A DNA stretch of 6,885 bases from JBDHXE01 sp035445085 (GTDB lineage Bacteria > Bacteroidota > Ignavibacteria > Kapaibacteriales > UBA2268), in assembly GCA_035445085.1 (NCBI GenBank), contig DAOMQA010000038.1, positions 1 to 6,885 on the forward strand. Reading direction: 5' to 3'. Shown here piece by piece: positions 1 through 5,329 of this stretch. Position 1 is the first letter of the stretch; each line of letters opens with the position of its first letter. The translations under genes and the position numbers were made by a program. Below the pieces are notes generated by a model that did no database searches, was not told the origin of the DNA, and saw nothing but the letters and a program-made list of their open reading frames with translations.

Positions 1-362
1 CTGAATTAGTTATAATGGGGGTAAAACAATTAGCTCCAAAAGTAATGGCAGCCCTTAGTACATTTTTTAAGGGTGCCGAAAAGGGAGGCGAGAGAGTTGT
101 TGGCAATGTGGTTAGAACTGAACCAAAGAATTTATTGGAACAGATGACAATGGATGCTGCTAAAATATATGATGGTGAAGATATTACTTCAGCACTCCTT
201 AAGACTAGTGGCAAATCTGATTTTAATAATACAAAATTTTCAATAATTGATGGTTGGAGAAAATATCAATTTGTTGGTAGAAGCAAGTATGGGGAAAATG
301 CAACTATTCATTATTGGTATAATATTAATACTGGAATTAAAAAAGGTTATAAATTTAAATAG
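1..362 (+). CDS. Cassette 1 toxin, C-terminal part (5' end outside window)
   Basis: The reading frame is already open at the window edge (first full codon at 3), so this is the tail of a longer gene. Its first 50 bases match the pre-toxin segment of cassette 3 (ELVIMGVKQLAPKVMA) with one mismatch, which makes it the previous cassette of the same array and not a separate small gene starting at the ATG at 15. After KVMA the sequence is unique: an LLEQMTMDAAK segment, a charged middle, and the ending IHYWYNINTGIKKGYKFK. From memory, the pattern of an 'EQMTLxxAK' segment followed by a terminal 'HYxxNxxTGxxxxFKFK' recurs at the C-termini of Rhs/CDI-type toxins, probably small RNase-like domains. 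This was not checked. The partner immunity gene follows after 7 nt and lacks a signal peptide, which fits a cytosolic target. The toxin role is well supported by context; the activity is a guess. Confidence 0.7.
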   Translation, partial: ELVIMGVKQLAPKVMAALSTFFKGAEKGGERVVGNVVRTEPKNLLEQMTMDAAKIYDGEDITSALLKTSGKSDFNNTKFSIIDGWRKYQFVGRSKYGENATIHYWYNINTGIKKGYKFK

Positions 363-369
363 GTGTAAT

Positions 370-1092
370 ATGATTGTTAAATGTATTGAAAATAAATTTT
401 TAAAATTAAGCATAAAAAATAAATCTCATTATGGATACAAAGATGAAAGTTATGTTTTTTCAGAGCTTGAAATTGGTAAAACATATACTGTTTACATTTT
501 ATTTGTAAATTCTGGAGGAATACAGTATGAATTATTTTTAGATGATGGTACTTTTATACCATATCCTGATGAATTTTTTGAAGTTATTGATTCAACACCA
601 TCTAAATATTGGAAATTCATTAAAGGTCCATTTGAAAATTTTGCTTTCCTTCCTGAAGTACTTGATAATGATGAATTTAAAACTGAATTTTGGGTTACTG
701 GTAAAACTGTAACAAATTTAATGTTGTTAAAAGAATTAATGGATATTGAATTTAAACATCAATTGAAGCTTATTGAAAACCAAGAATCATTGATAATTGA
801 AGAATATCATTTTTTAAAATTAATTGATGATATATTAAATGAACAGTCAGAGGATTTTATTCAATATGAAATAACTTATGAGAGAAAACATTTTAAAATA
901 GAGGAAACTTTTTATTCAGGTAGAACTGATATTATTTTTTATCATTCTTATCAAATAATTAATCATTTCAGCTTTTATTACTCAATCCATGGTGAGAAAC
1001 AAATTGATAACATCAATCTAATTAATGAATTGAAAAAATCAATAAAGCTTATTAAAGAAATAGCATTGAAAAAAATTATAGATAATGAGTAA
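370..1092 (+). CDS. Cassette 1 putative immunity protein (240 aa)
   Basis: It starts at the ATG 7 nt after the cassette 1 toxin stop. The frame is open further upstream (an ATG at 247), but that start would overlap the toxin by over 100 nt and read an unrelated frame of it, so 370 is preferred. There is no signal peptide or membrane segment, so the protein is predicted to be cytosolic. The first ~75 residues look like a small beta-rich SH3-like unit: 'ELEIGKTYTVYILF', then 'YELFLDDGTFIPYPDEFFEVID', followed by a 'KYWKFIKGP' segment. This resembles a widespread uncharacterised bacterial pattern (LxVGKxYxVxG...YPxExFEVxD...W). The C-terminal part is helical and acidic/lysine-rich. The position directly after a toxin gene in a toxin/immunity array implies that it neutralises the cassette 1 toxin by binding it. 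I do not recognise a named immunity family. Confidence 0.7.
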   Translation: MIVKCIENKFLKLSIKNKSHYGYKDESYVFSELEIGKTYTVYILFVNSGGIQYELFLDDGTFIPYPDEFFEVIDSTPSKYWKFIKGPFENFAFLPEVLDNDEFKTEFWVTGKTVTNLMLLKELMDIEFKHQLKLIENQESLIIEEYHFLKLIDDILNEQSEDFIQYEITYERKHFKIEETFYSGRTDIIFYHSYQIINHFSFYYSIHGEKQIDNINLINELKKSIKLIKEIALKKIIDNE

Positions 1093-1112
1093 TTTTCAAT
1101 AATTAATAATAT

Positions 1113-1135
1113 AGCAGTAGCCACCCGCTCCTGCT
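1113..1135 (+). other. Imperfect hairpin at cassette 2 boundary
   Basis: The arms AGCAG and CTGCT pair, then a T/C mismatch, then AGC with GCT, closing a CACCC loop. The same structure precedes cassettes 3, 4 and 5. No T-tract follows on either strand, so it is not a canonical intrinsic terminator. Possible roles are an mRNA processing or stability element, or a recombination landmark. Confidence 0.6.
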
Positions 1136-1367
1136 TGATAAAACTAAAAGGAGAAATAGACTTCAGAATAAGAAAGATAAATATCGAAGAAGGCAAGAGT
1201 GCCTACTACTCTATGGATTACCGTATATACTCTGCTGGTTTTGCTGACGATAGTCACTTACGTTTACTGGGCGGACACGGTTCTGGTGGAGGAAGTGGTG
1301 GAGGAGGAGGTGGCAGATCACTTGGAAGTACACAAGGATTTGGACCGAAAACTTATGACCCATATAA
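1113..1367 (+). repeat. Cassette head repeat, copy in cassette 2
   Basis: This direct-repeat block opens cassette 2. It has the hairpin, the AAGGAG motif (1148-1153), the leader reading FRIRKINIEEGKSAYYS and the N-terminal module up to YDPY, where similarity to the other cassettes stops. It is the most divergent copy: it lacks one A before AAGGAG, carries a 12-nt insertion in the glycine run (GGGSGGGGGG instead of GGGGGG), and has RIYSA in place of RMYSA. The missing A keeps the frame open from the stop of the preceding immunity gene through the hairpin into the toxin. In cassette 4 that frame shift leaves a TAA in frame just upstream. Confidence 0.9.
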
Positions 1368-2016
1368 TATTAATGAATCTTCTTCACCAGGAGGGAAAAG
1401 TGGTCTTGATGTTGGTGAAATCAGGAGAAGAACTAAAAAATATAGTGATGATCTTATTGATAAACATTATAGTAATCCAAATTATAAGGGTATTGAAATC
1501 GGTTATAATTACTATTATAATATAAATGATGGTGAAATCTATGCAGAATTTTTTCAAGGTGCTCAACATTCTATGACACTAAATTTTAGAAGTTTTGTTT
1601 ATAAATATGAAAATGGATATAAATTAATCGCATTTGAACATATACACACACTAAACCAACCCCTGGAACCATTAGATTTTAATTCACTTGGTTATAATAT
1701 TCAACTATTAACTACACCAGGACCTAATCCAATGAATCCATGGAGACAATTTATATATTTTTGTACCACAGTAGCAGAAAAGAATAATCCAAAAACTACT
1801 TATGGGTTTATTTATGATGCAAAAATGTTTGAAAATTGGTATAATGATAACTATGATAAAACGCATTTTAAATATTTTCAGAATGTAGATAAAGACTTTA
1901 AATCTATCAAAAACATTTCCCCATATTTTTTAAATAATCAATATGACCGAGCTTTTGAGGAATTTAAAAAAATACTATTGAAGAAATCAGGAGTTGAATA
2001 TGATAAGATACCCTAG
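1213..2016 (+). CDS. Cassette 2 toxin with degenerate JAB/MPN-like motif
   Basis: Starting at ATG 1213 gives 267 residues; a TTG at 1135 in the same frame would give 293. I chose the ATG because no other cassette supports the TTG. The shared N-terminal module (RIYSAGFADDSHLR, Gly run, RSLGSTQGFGPKTYDPY) ends near residue 52, and the rest is unique. The C-terminal domain contains EHIHTLNQPLEPLD, with His143, His145 and Asp155. Its spacing resembles the HxHPx(n)D signature of JAB/MPN-like domains on Bacteroidota toxins, and it is followed by a tract like the usual 'sFV...Y..I.D...F' strand pattern (FIYFCTTV...YGFIYDAKMF). The canonical Pro and Ser are replaced, so activity is uncertain. The immunity gene overlaps its 3' end by 17 nt and encodes a membrane-anchored protein, suggesting a periplasmic target. 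It could instead be an unrelated fold. Confidence 0.7.
   Translation: MDYRIYSAGFADDSHLRLLGGHGSGGGSGGGGGGRSLGSTQGFGPKTYDPYNINESSSPGGKSGLDVGEIRRRTKKYSDDLIDKHYSNPNYKGIEIGYNYYYNINDGEIYAEFFQGAQHSMTLNFRSFVYKYENGYKLIAFEHIHTLNQPLEPLDFNSLGYNIQLLTTPGPNPMNPWRQFIYFCTTVAEKNNPKTTYGFIYDAKMFENWYNDNYDKTHFKYFQNVDKDFKSIKNISPYFLNNQYDRAFEEFKKILLKKSGVEYDKIP
1989..1993 (+). promoter_or_regulatory. Ribosome binding site of cassette 2 immunity gene
   Basis: AGGAG lies 6 nt before ATG 2000, inside the toxin coding region. It decides for the ATG over the TTG at 1994, which would begin directly after the motif, and implies translational coupling of toxin and immunity. Confidence 0.6.
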
Positions 2017-2587
2017 TAGAAAAATGATAATTACTATAATGATATTAATAATTGCGTCTTTTTTAATCAATTTTAATTCAGTTTATAATCAGAGATATGA
2101 TAGTATTGGCAAAGATTCAATCCTCATTGTAAATAGTACAATGTCTTATAGGCTATTTTATTTAAAGAATAATTTATCTTTTGAAGATTTAACTTTTAAA
2201 AAATTTGATACAATTTCATTTAAAGGTTTATATGATTCTCTAAGAAGTATATATGAACCATTCTCTCATCCTTTGATTTATGCCGATATAAATGAAGATG
2301 ATGGAATGCACGGATTAGAAGTGTGTTTTGAATTTCTTATTGATTCAACATCAATTTTTAATCTATGGGTATATATTCCTGATAATATTTATAAATACCA
2401 AGAATTAAATAGGTCAAATGTTTTGAAAAAATTATACAAAATAAGTAAATTTGGAATAATTGCTTTTAAAGATTCTATTGAAAAAAAGAGACTTAGTAGT
2501 CAAAATTCCAAGAGTATATTTTATAAAGAATATCTAAAAGGTTTAAAAAAATTACATAAAAAGAAAAAAAAGAAGAAAATTCCTTAA
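2000..2587 (+). CDS. Cassette 2 membrane-anchored immunity protein (195 aa)
   Basis: It starts at ATG 2000 behind AGGAG and overlaps the toxin by 17 nt. The N-terminus is basic (RYPSRK), followed by a hydrophobic stretch at about residues 9-25 (MIITIMILIIASFLI) with no lipobox Cys. It is either a signal anchor or a signal peptide, with the remaining ~165 residues outside the cytoplasm. The exported part is mixed alpha/beta with no family I recognise. It ends in a striking basic tail (KKLHKKKKKKKIP). Position and coupling argue that it protects against the cassette 2 toxin, most likely at the periplasmic face of the inner membrane. The lysine-rich end could bind acidic surfaces of the toxin or the membrane; that is speculation. 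Confidence 0.7.
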   Translation: MIRYPSRKMIITIMILIIASFLINFNSVYNQRYDSIGKDSILIVNSTMSYRLFYLKNNLSFEDLTFKKFDTISFKGLYDSLRSIYEPFSHPLIYADINEDDGMHGLEVCFEFLIDSTSIFNLWVYIPDNIYKYQELNRSNVLKKLYKISKFGIIAFKDSIEKKRLSSQNSKSIFYKEYLKGLKKLHKKKKKKKIP

Positions 2588-2629
2588 TTTATACTGAATA
2601 AATTATACATTTTTGTAAAAGTAATAATT

Positions 2630-2654
2630 AAGCAGTAGCCACCTGCTCCTGCTT
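2630..2654 (+). other. Imperfect hairpin at cassette 3 boundary
   Basis: AAGCAG pairs with CTGCTT, then a T/C mismatch, then AGC with GCT around a CACCT loop. It lies between the preceding immunity gene stop and the leader of the next toxin. No T-tract follows. Confidence 0.6.
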
Positions 2655-2666
2655 GATAAAACTAAA

Positions 2667-2672
2667 AAGGAG
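2667..2672 (+). promoter_or_regulatory. Orphan Shine-Dalgarno-like AAGGAG (cassette 3; same in 2, 4, 5)
   Basis: A perfect AAGGAG is followed after 5 nt by GTT (2678), the codon that aligns gap-free with the ATG of the sixth copy at 6756. The equivalents are 1148-1153 followed by GAC at 1159, 3812-3817 followed by GTT at 3823, and 5098-5103 followed by GTT at 5109. No ATG, GTG or TTG lies at usable spacing, so the site appears to have lost its start codon or never had one in these cassettes. Confidence 0.5.
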
Positions 2673-2725
2673 ATAAAGTTTTCAGAATAAAAGAGATAAA
2701 TATCGAAGAAGGCGAAAGCAATTTC

Positions 2726-3451
2726 ATGCATATGGGTGTCCGTATGTACTCTGCTAGTTTTGCTGACGATAGTCACTTACGTTTACTGGGCGGACACGGT
2801 TCTGGTGGAGGAGGAGGTGGCAGATCACTTGGAAGTACTCAAGGATTTGGACCGAAAACTTATGACCCATATAAGCTTTTGAGTCCAAATGGGAATGGAG
2901 TGAATGTTAAAAGCCAAGCTAACTATGCTCGCGATATTTTCGGGGTTATAGATTTTTCCCAACAAGTTGAAAAATCTAATTCAACTTATTCTGATTTTTA
3001 TAATAATCCATCAAAATACGAAATAAACCCAATTACGGGCGAACCGACTGGTTTTGGAGCAATACATCCAGGCGACGACCCAATGTATGATGCTATATTA
3101 TTTTTTGCTGATACAAAAGCTACTGAACTAGTTATAATGGGGGTAAAACAATTAGCTCCAAAAGTAATGGCAACGGTTAGTAGTATATTTTTAAAAGGTG
3201 CTGAGAGGGGATTGTATAATTTCAGTATCAAAGCAGCTTCTCATATGGCAGACCCAGCTAGATTTGTACCAGTACAAATATTAGATTTGGCAATTAAATA
3301 CGGTACGTCAGTAACAGATACTAGAGGTTCAAGAGCAATATTATATAGTATTGAATTATTTAAGAATGGGAAGAAATATAATTTAGAAGTTCTTTATGAC
3401 AAAGTTACAAATTCAATTTGGCATTTTCAATATTCACTAATTAAACCTTGA
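2726..3451 (+). CDS. Cassette 3 toxin, colicin D/BECR-like RNase candidate
   Basis: It encodes 241 residues from ATG 2726, with ATG 2732 an equal alternative. Order: shared module to TYDPY (about 49), KLLSPNGNG (to 58), a block ending in FYNNP (to 95) shared with cassette 4, a pre-toxin segment (to 149) whose end is shared with cassette 1, then the unique toxin domain (about 160-241). The domain has ASHMADPARFVP (His173, Arg179), an 'AIKYG' helix end, then the strands 'YSIELFKNGKKYNLEVLYD' and 'NSIWHFQY'. An H...R...P..AI..G helix followed by beta strands is typical of DUF4258/colicin D-like BECR-fold RNases. The next gene resembles colicin D immunity proteins, which supports an RNase, perhaps tRNA-cleaving, acting in the cytosol. 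The family call rests on remembered patterns. Confidence 0.75.
   Translation: MHMGVRMYSASFADDSHLRLLGGHGSGGGGGGRSLGSTQGFGPKTYDPYKLLSPNGNGVNVKSQANYARDIFGVIDFSQQVEKSNSTYSDFYNNPSKYEINPITGEPTGFGAIHPGDDPMYDAILFFADTKATELVIMGVKQLAPKVMATVSSIFLKGAERGLYNFSIKAASHMADPARFVPVQILDLAIKYGTSVTDTRGSRAILYSIELFKNGKKYNLEVLYDKVTNSIWHFQYSLIKP
3123..3172 (+). repeat. Pre-toxin segment shared by cassettes 1 and 3
   Basis: These 50 bases match window positions 1-50 with one mismatch (C/T at the sixth base), encoding ELVIMGVKQLAPKVMA. Weaker similarity continues for a few codons (TFFKGAEKG against SIFLKGAERG) and then stops. The shared segment probably extends upstream in cassette 1 beyond the window edge. It lies directly before the nuclease-like domains. 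Confidence 0.9.
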
Positions 3452-3458
3452 TATAAAT

Positions 3459-3746
3459 ATGTACGATAGAAAAGATAAAAAAAGAATATATTGGATTATT
3501 GACCAATATTTAAAAGGCAAAATCACCGAGTCTTCTTTTTGTGATGAATTTTATTATTCATACGATTTAGAATTAAATAGAGAATTACTTAATGAAGTAG
3601 AAAAACAAGCATTTTTAGAATTAAGTAAAGTATCAAGCAGATTCTCACAATATGAAGAAGATCATAATTTGGACAAACACGCTTTTTCAACTGTGGATGA
3701 ATTAAAGCAAAAAATAATTGAAACAAATGAAAAATTAAAGCAATAA
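3459..3746 (+). CDS. Cassette 3 immunity protein, colicin-D-immunity-like (95 aa)
   Basis: This small, charged, apparently all-helical cytosolic protein starts 7 nt after the toxin stop. The order 'IIDQYLKGKITESSFCDEFYYSY', then 'FLELSKVSSRFSQYEED', then 'DELKQKIIE' matches my memory of colicin-D immunity-like proteins, which typically read xIDxYLxGxIxxxxFxxxF, an 'f.pyeeD' segment, and 'deLrxxvxexxxkL'. In that family the acidic protein is thought to cover the RNase active site of the toxin by mimicking RNA. The absence of a signal peptide agrees with a cytosolic RNase partner. It is the shortest and most confidently typed immunity gene in the array. Confidence 0.8.
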   Translation: MYDRKDKKRIYWIIDQYLKGKITESSFCDEFYYSYDLELNRELLNEVEKQAFLELSKVSSRFSQYEEDHNLDKHAFSTVDELKQKIIETNEKLKQ

Positions 3747-3774
3747 TAATACTTGTTATTTTTTTATGCTATCT

Positions 3775-3799
3775 AAGCAGTAGCCACCCGCTCCTGCTT
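3775..3799 (+). other. Imperfect hairpin at cassette 4 boundary
   Basis: AAGCAG and CTGCTT arms, T/C mismatch, AGC/GCT inner stem and CACCC loop. The base after the arm is A, where cassettes 2 and 3 have G, which removes the TTG seen in those copies. Confidence 0.6.
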
Positions 3800-4155
3800 A
3801 ATAAAACTAAAAAGGAGATAAAGTTTTCAGAATAAAAGAGATAAATATCGAAGAAGGCGAAAGTGCCTACTACTCTATGGGTTACCGTATGTACTCTGCT
3901 GTTTTTGCTGACGATAGTCACTTACGTTCATTGGGAGGACACGGCTCTGGTGGAGGAGGAGGTGGCAGATCACTTGGAAGTACTCAAGGATTTGGACCGA
4001 AAACTTATGACCCATATAAGCTTTTGAGTCCAAATGGGAATGGAGTGAATGTTAAAAGCCAAGCTAACTATGCTCGCGATATTTTCGGGGTTATAGATTT
4101 TTCCCAACAAGTTGAAAAATCTAATTCAACTTATTCTGATTTTTATAATAATCCA
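3775..4155 (+). repeat. Cassette head repeat, copy in cassette 4 (extended, mosaic)
   Basis: It aligns without a gap to 2630-3010. Outside the stretch at about 3864-3945 the two copies are almost identical, including everything from the glycine run to FYNNP. Inside that stretch cassette 4 carries variants seen elsewhere: GCCTACTACTCTATGG-TTACCG as in cassette 2, and TTACGTTCATTGGGAGGAC as in the sixth copy. The block is therefore a mosaic of at least two alleles. Confidence 0.92.
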
Positions 4156-4629
4156 GATAAATATAATGAAAGTGAAAATTGGATTTCTAACACCCTGACA
4201 GCCCTTTACTTAACCCTAAATTGGTTTATTGGTAATAATGAAGATATTATTTTTGAGTCGGATCGAGTTGCTAATGCAATGAGAAATGCGAGAAAAGTGA
4301 ATGATGCTAGAGATTACTTTTATAATAAATATAAAGGTACCAACGATTTAGAAGGAGCTTCTGTAATGGATTATAATGGTAGTTGGGGTTTATTGGGTCC
4401 ATTTATAGCTGGATTTGACCCAATTGAACAATTTATTGGAAGTTGTTCAATTAATATCTATCTACACGATGACGTTCTTCAATTTAATATTATTAATAGA
4501 ACAAGCTTAACTTCAGCATCTTATCACATCTGGCCTAATTCTTGGAATTGGTCACAGGGTCCAATGGGAAACTATGATCAAGTTTTCATTTTTACTGAAC
4601 CTATAAATTTTAAAAGGTTAAAAAAATGA
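3877..4629 (+). CDS. Cassette 4 toxin of unknown activity (250 aa)
   Basis: It starts at ATG 3877 in the SMGYRMYSA context. The shared N-terminal module runs to residue 47, KLLSPNGNG to 56, and the block shared with cassette 3 to FYNNP at 93. The unique part begins with a hydrophobic segment (about 103-119, ISNTLTALYLTLNWFIG) and a helical linker. It then has a compact C-terminal domain with 'DYFYNKYKGTNDLEGASVMDY', 'GPFIAGFDPIEQFIGS', 'NIYLHDDVLQFNIINRTS' and 'GPMGNYDQVFIFTEPI'. I recall this set of motifs (LEGASVxxF, DPIEQFxGS, FxxxNxTS, GPxGNxxQxYIFxEP) as a recurring C-terminal domain of Bacteroidota Rhs-type proteins, but I know no assigned activity. The lipoprotein partner, overlapping by ATGA, suggests that it acts in the envelope. 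The hydrophobic stretch could aid membrane passage. Confidence 0.72.
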   Translation: MGYRMYSAVFADDSHLRSLGGHGSGGGGGGRSLGSTQGFGPKTYDPYKLLSPNGNGVNVKSQANYARDIFGVIDFSQQVEKSNSTYSDFYNNPDKYNESENWISNTLTALYLTLNWFIGNNEDIIFESDRVANAMRNARKVNDARDYFYNKYKGTNDLEGASVMDYNGSWGLLGPFIAGFDPIEQFIGSCSINIYLHDDVLQFNIINRTSLTSASYHIWPNSWNWSQGPMGNYDQVFIFTEPINFKRLKK

Positions 4630-5036
4630 AAACTATAAAATTTATTCAATTTTTAATTATTATACTCTTTCTATTTTCATCATGTCAGGATATTGCCTAT
4701 AATGAAAAAATTATTGGTAGATATTATCTTATTGCTATTGATTATTTAGAACAAATGAATTTAAGTTTTCAATTGGAGAATAACAACTCTGTAGGAATAA
4801 TTGGCCAAACAGTTTTTGCAGTTGGATTTAATAAAAACTATATAATTGTCAAACAACATCCATATAATAATCGTAAAATCACTAATTATTATATTGTTCT
4901 CATGCATCATGAAATGACATATTGGTCTGAAAAAGGAGTACTTGGACCTTATAACCTAGAAGAATTTGAACAAAAGAGGCAAGAATTAAATATATCAGAT
5001 ATTAAATTCACAGTAGTCAAAGAATCTTTAAAATAA
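4626..5036 (+). CDS. Cassette 4 lipoprotein immunity protein (136 aa)
   Basis: The start overlaps the toxin stop as ATGA, a sign of translational coupling. The N-terminus is a lipoprotein signal: MKTIK, a hydrophobic core, then LFSSC with the lipidated Cys at residue 20. The mature part reads 'IIGRYYLIAIDYLEQMNLSFQL', 'GIIGQTVFAVGFNKNYIIVKQHP', 'ITNYYIV' and 'GPYNLEEFEQKRQEL'. This resembles the DUF3997-like family of small lipoproteins (GxYYLxAxDxxxxMxLxY..., VxxVGxNxxxIIxKxHP), recalled from memory. Members are secreted and uncharacterised. Given its position, I infer that it guards the periplasmic or outer-membrane face against the cassette 4 toxin. The Cys+2/+3 residues are Gln-Asp, which does not clearly indicate which membrane it occupies. 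Confidence 0.8.
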   Translation: MKTIKFIQFLIIILFLFSSCQDIAYNEKIIGRYYLIAIDYLEQMNLSFQLENNNSVGIIGQTVFAVGFNKNYIIVKQHPYNNRKITNYYIVLMHHEMTYWSEKGVLGPYNLEEFEQKRQELNISDIKFTVVKESLK

Positions 5037-5060
5037 TTATTATGTGTTCATATATTTATC

Positions 5061-5085
5061 AAGCAGCAGCCATCCGCTCCTGCTT
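5061..5085 (+). other. Imperfect hairpin at cassette 5 boundary
   Basis: AAGCAG/CTGCTT arms, a C/C mismatch, AGC/GCT and a CATCC loop. The substitutions relative to the other copies fall at the mismatch and loop positions, so the pairing arms are conserved. This pattern suggests selection on the structure. Confidence 0.6.
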
Positions 5086-5329
5086 TATAAAACTAAAAAG
5101 GAGATAAAGTTTTCAGAATAAAAGAGATAAATATCGAAGAAGGCGAAAGCAATTTCATGCATATGGGTGTCCGTATGTACTCTGCTAGTTTTGCTGACGA
5201 TAGTCACTTACGTTTACTGGGCGGACACGGTTCTGGTGGAGGAGGAGGTGGCAGATCACTTGGAAGTACTCAAGGATTTGGACCGAAAACTTATGACCCA
5301 TATAAGCTTTTGAGTCCAAATGGGAATGG
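5061..5329 (+). repeat. Cassette head repeat, copy in cassette 5
   Basis: From 5087 to 5329 it is identical to 2656-2898 of cassette 3 as far as I can read, including the alternative leader ending AGCAATTTCATGCATATGGG in place of the AYYSMG leader. The four differences from cassette 3 all lie in the hairpin or just after it. Similarity ends with NGNG, after which the metallopeptidase region begins. Confidence 0.95.

Larger units (their letters stand above)
2630..3010 (+). repeat. Cassette head repeat, copy in cassette 3 (extended)
   Basis: The first 269 bases (2630-2898) match 5061-5329 of cassette 5. Reading the two copies side by side I count four differences, all in the first 26 bases, followed by 243 identical bases. 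The full 381 bases align without a gap to 3775-4155 of cassette 4. Similarity to cassette 5 ends after the NGNG codons; similarity to cassette 4 continues to FYNNP. Such identity between copies kilobases apart implies recent duplication or ongoing gene conversion. Confidence 0.95.

Noticed and set aside
15..362. Complete 115-residue gene starting at ATG 15
   Set aside because: Upstream codons are in frame and match the cassette 3 pre-toxin segment, so it is the tail of a longer toxin cut by the window edge.
1207..1260. YRMYSA segment as the end of an Rhs core domain
   Set aside because: It lacks the conserved GR(F/W)xxxDPxG part. The sixth copy starts with ATG only 22 codons before the RMYSA Met, so there is no room for a long Rhs repeat protein.
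978..1569. Open frames on the - strand at 978-1196 and 1384-1569 and on the + strand at 1199-1525
   Set aside because: They are antisense or frame-shifted shadows of the immunity 1 and toxin 2 genes with low-complexity translations.
2601..2620. TACATTTTTG before cassette 3 and TATATTTA at 5051-5058 before cassette 5 as Bacteroidota -7 boxes (TAnnTTTG)
   Set aside because: Neither matches exactly and no TTTG-type -33 element lies at the right spacing. In such A/T-rich DNA these matches are expected by chance.
1137..2675. Leader peptide starting at TTG (reading MIKLKRR) before cassette 3
   Set aside because: The TTG is TTA in cassette 4 and TTT in cassette 5, so it is not conserved.
2998..3231. 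Open frame on the - strand inside toxin 3
   Set aside because: It is a shadow of the toxin coding region, and its sequence is dictated by the shared repeat on the opposite strand.
1113..5085. Boundary hairpins as integron attC sites (cassette array of an integron)
   Set aside because: No GTTRRRY/RYYYAAC core pairs are present, the elements are only ~25 bases, each cassette holds two genes, and long coding repeats flank them. An integrase is not in the window.
1113..5085. Boundary hairpins as Rho-independent terminators
   Set aside because: No T-tract follows on the + strand (TTGATAAAAC) and none follows on the - strand.
1113..5329. Direct repeats as a CRISPR array or insertion sequence ends
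   Set aside because: The repeats are 250-380 bases long, coding, and spaced more than 1 kb apart. No transposase or inverted terminal repeats are visible.
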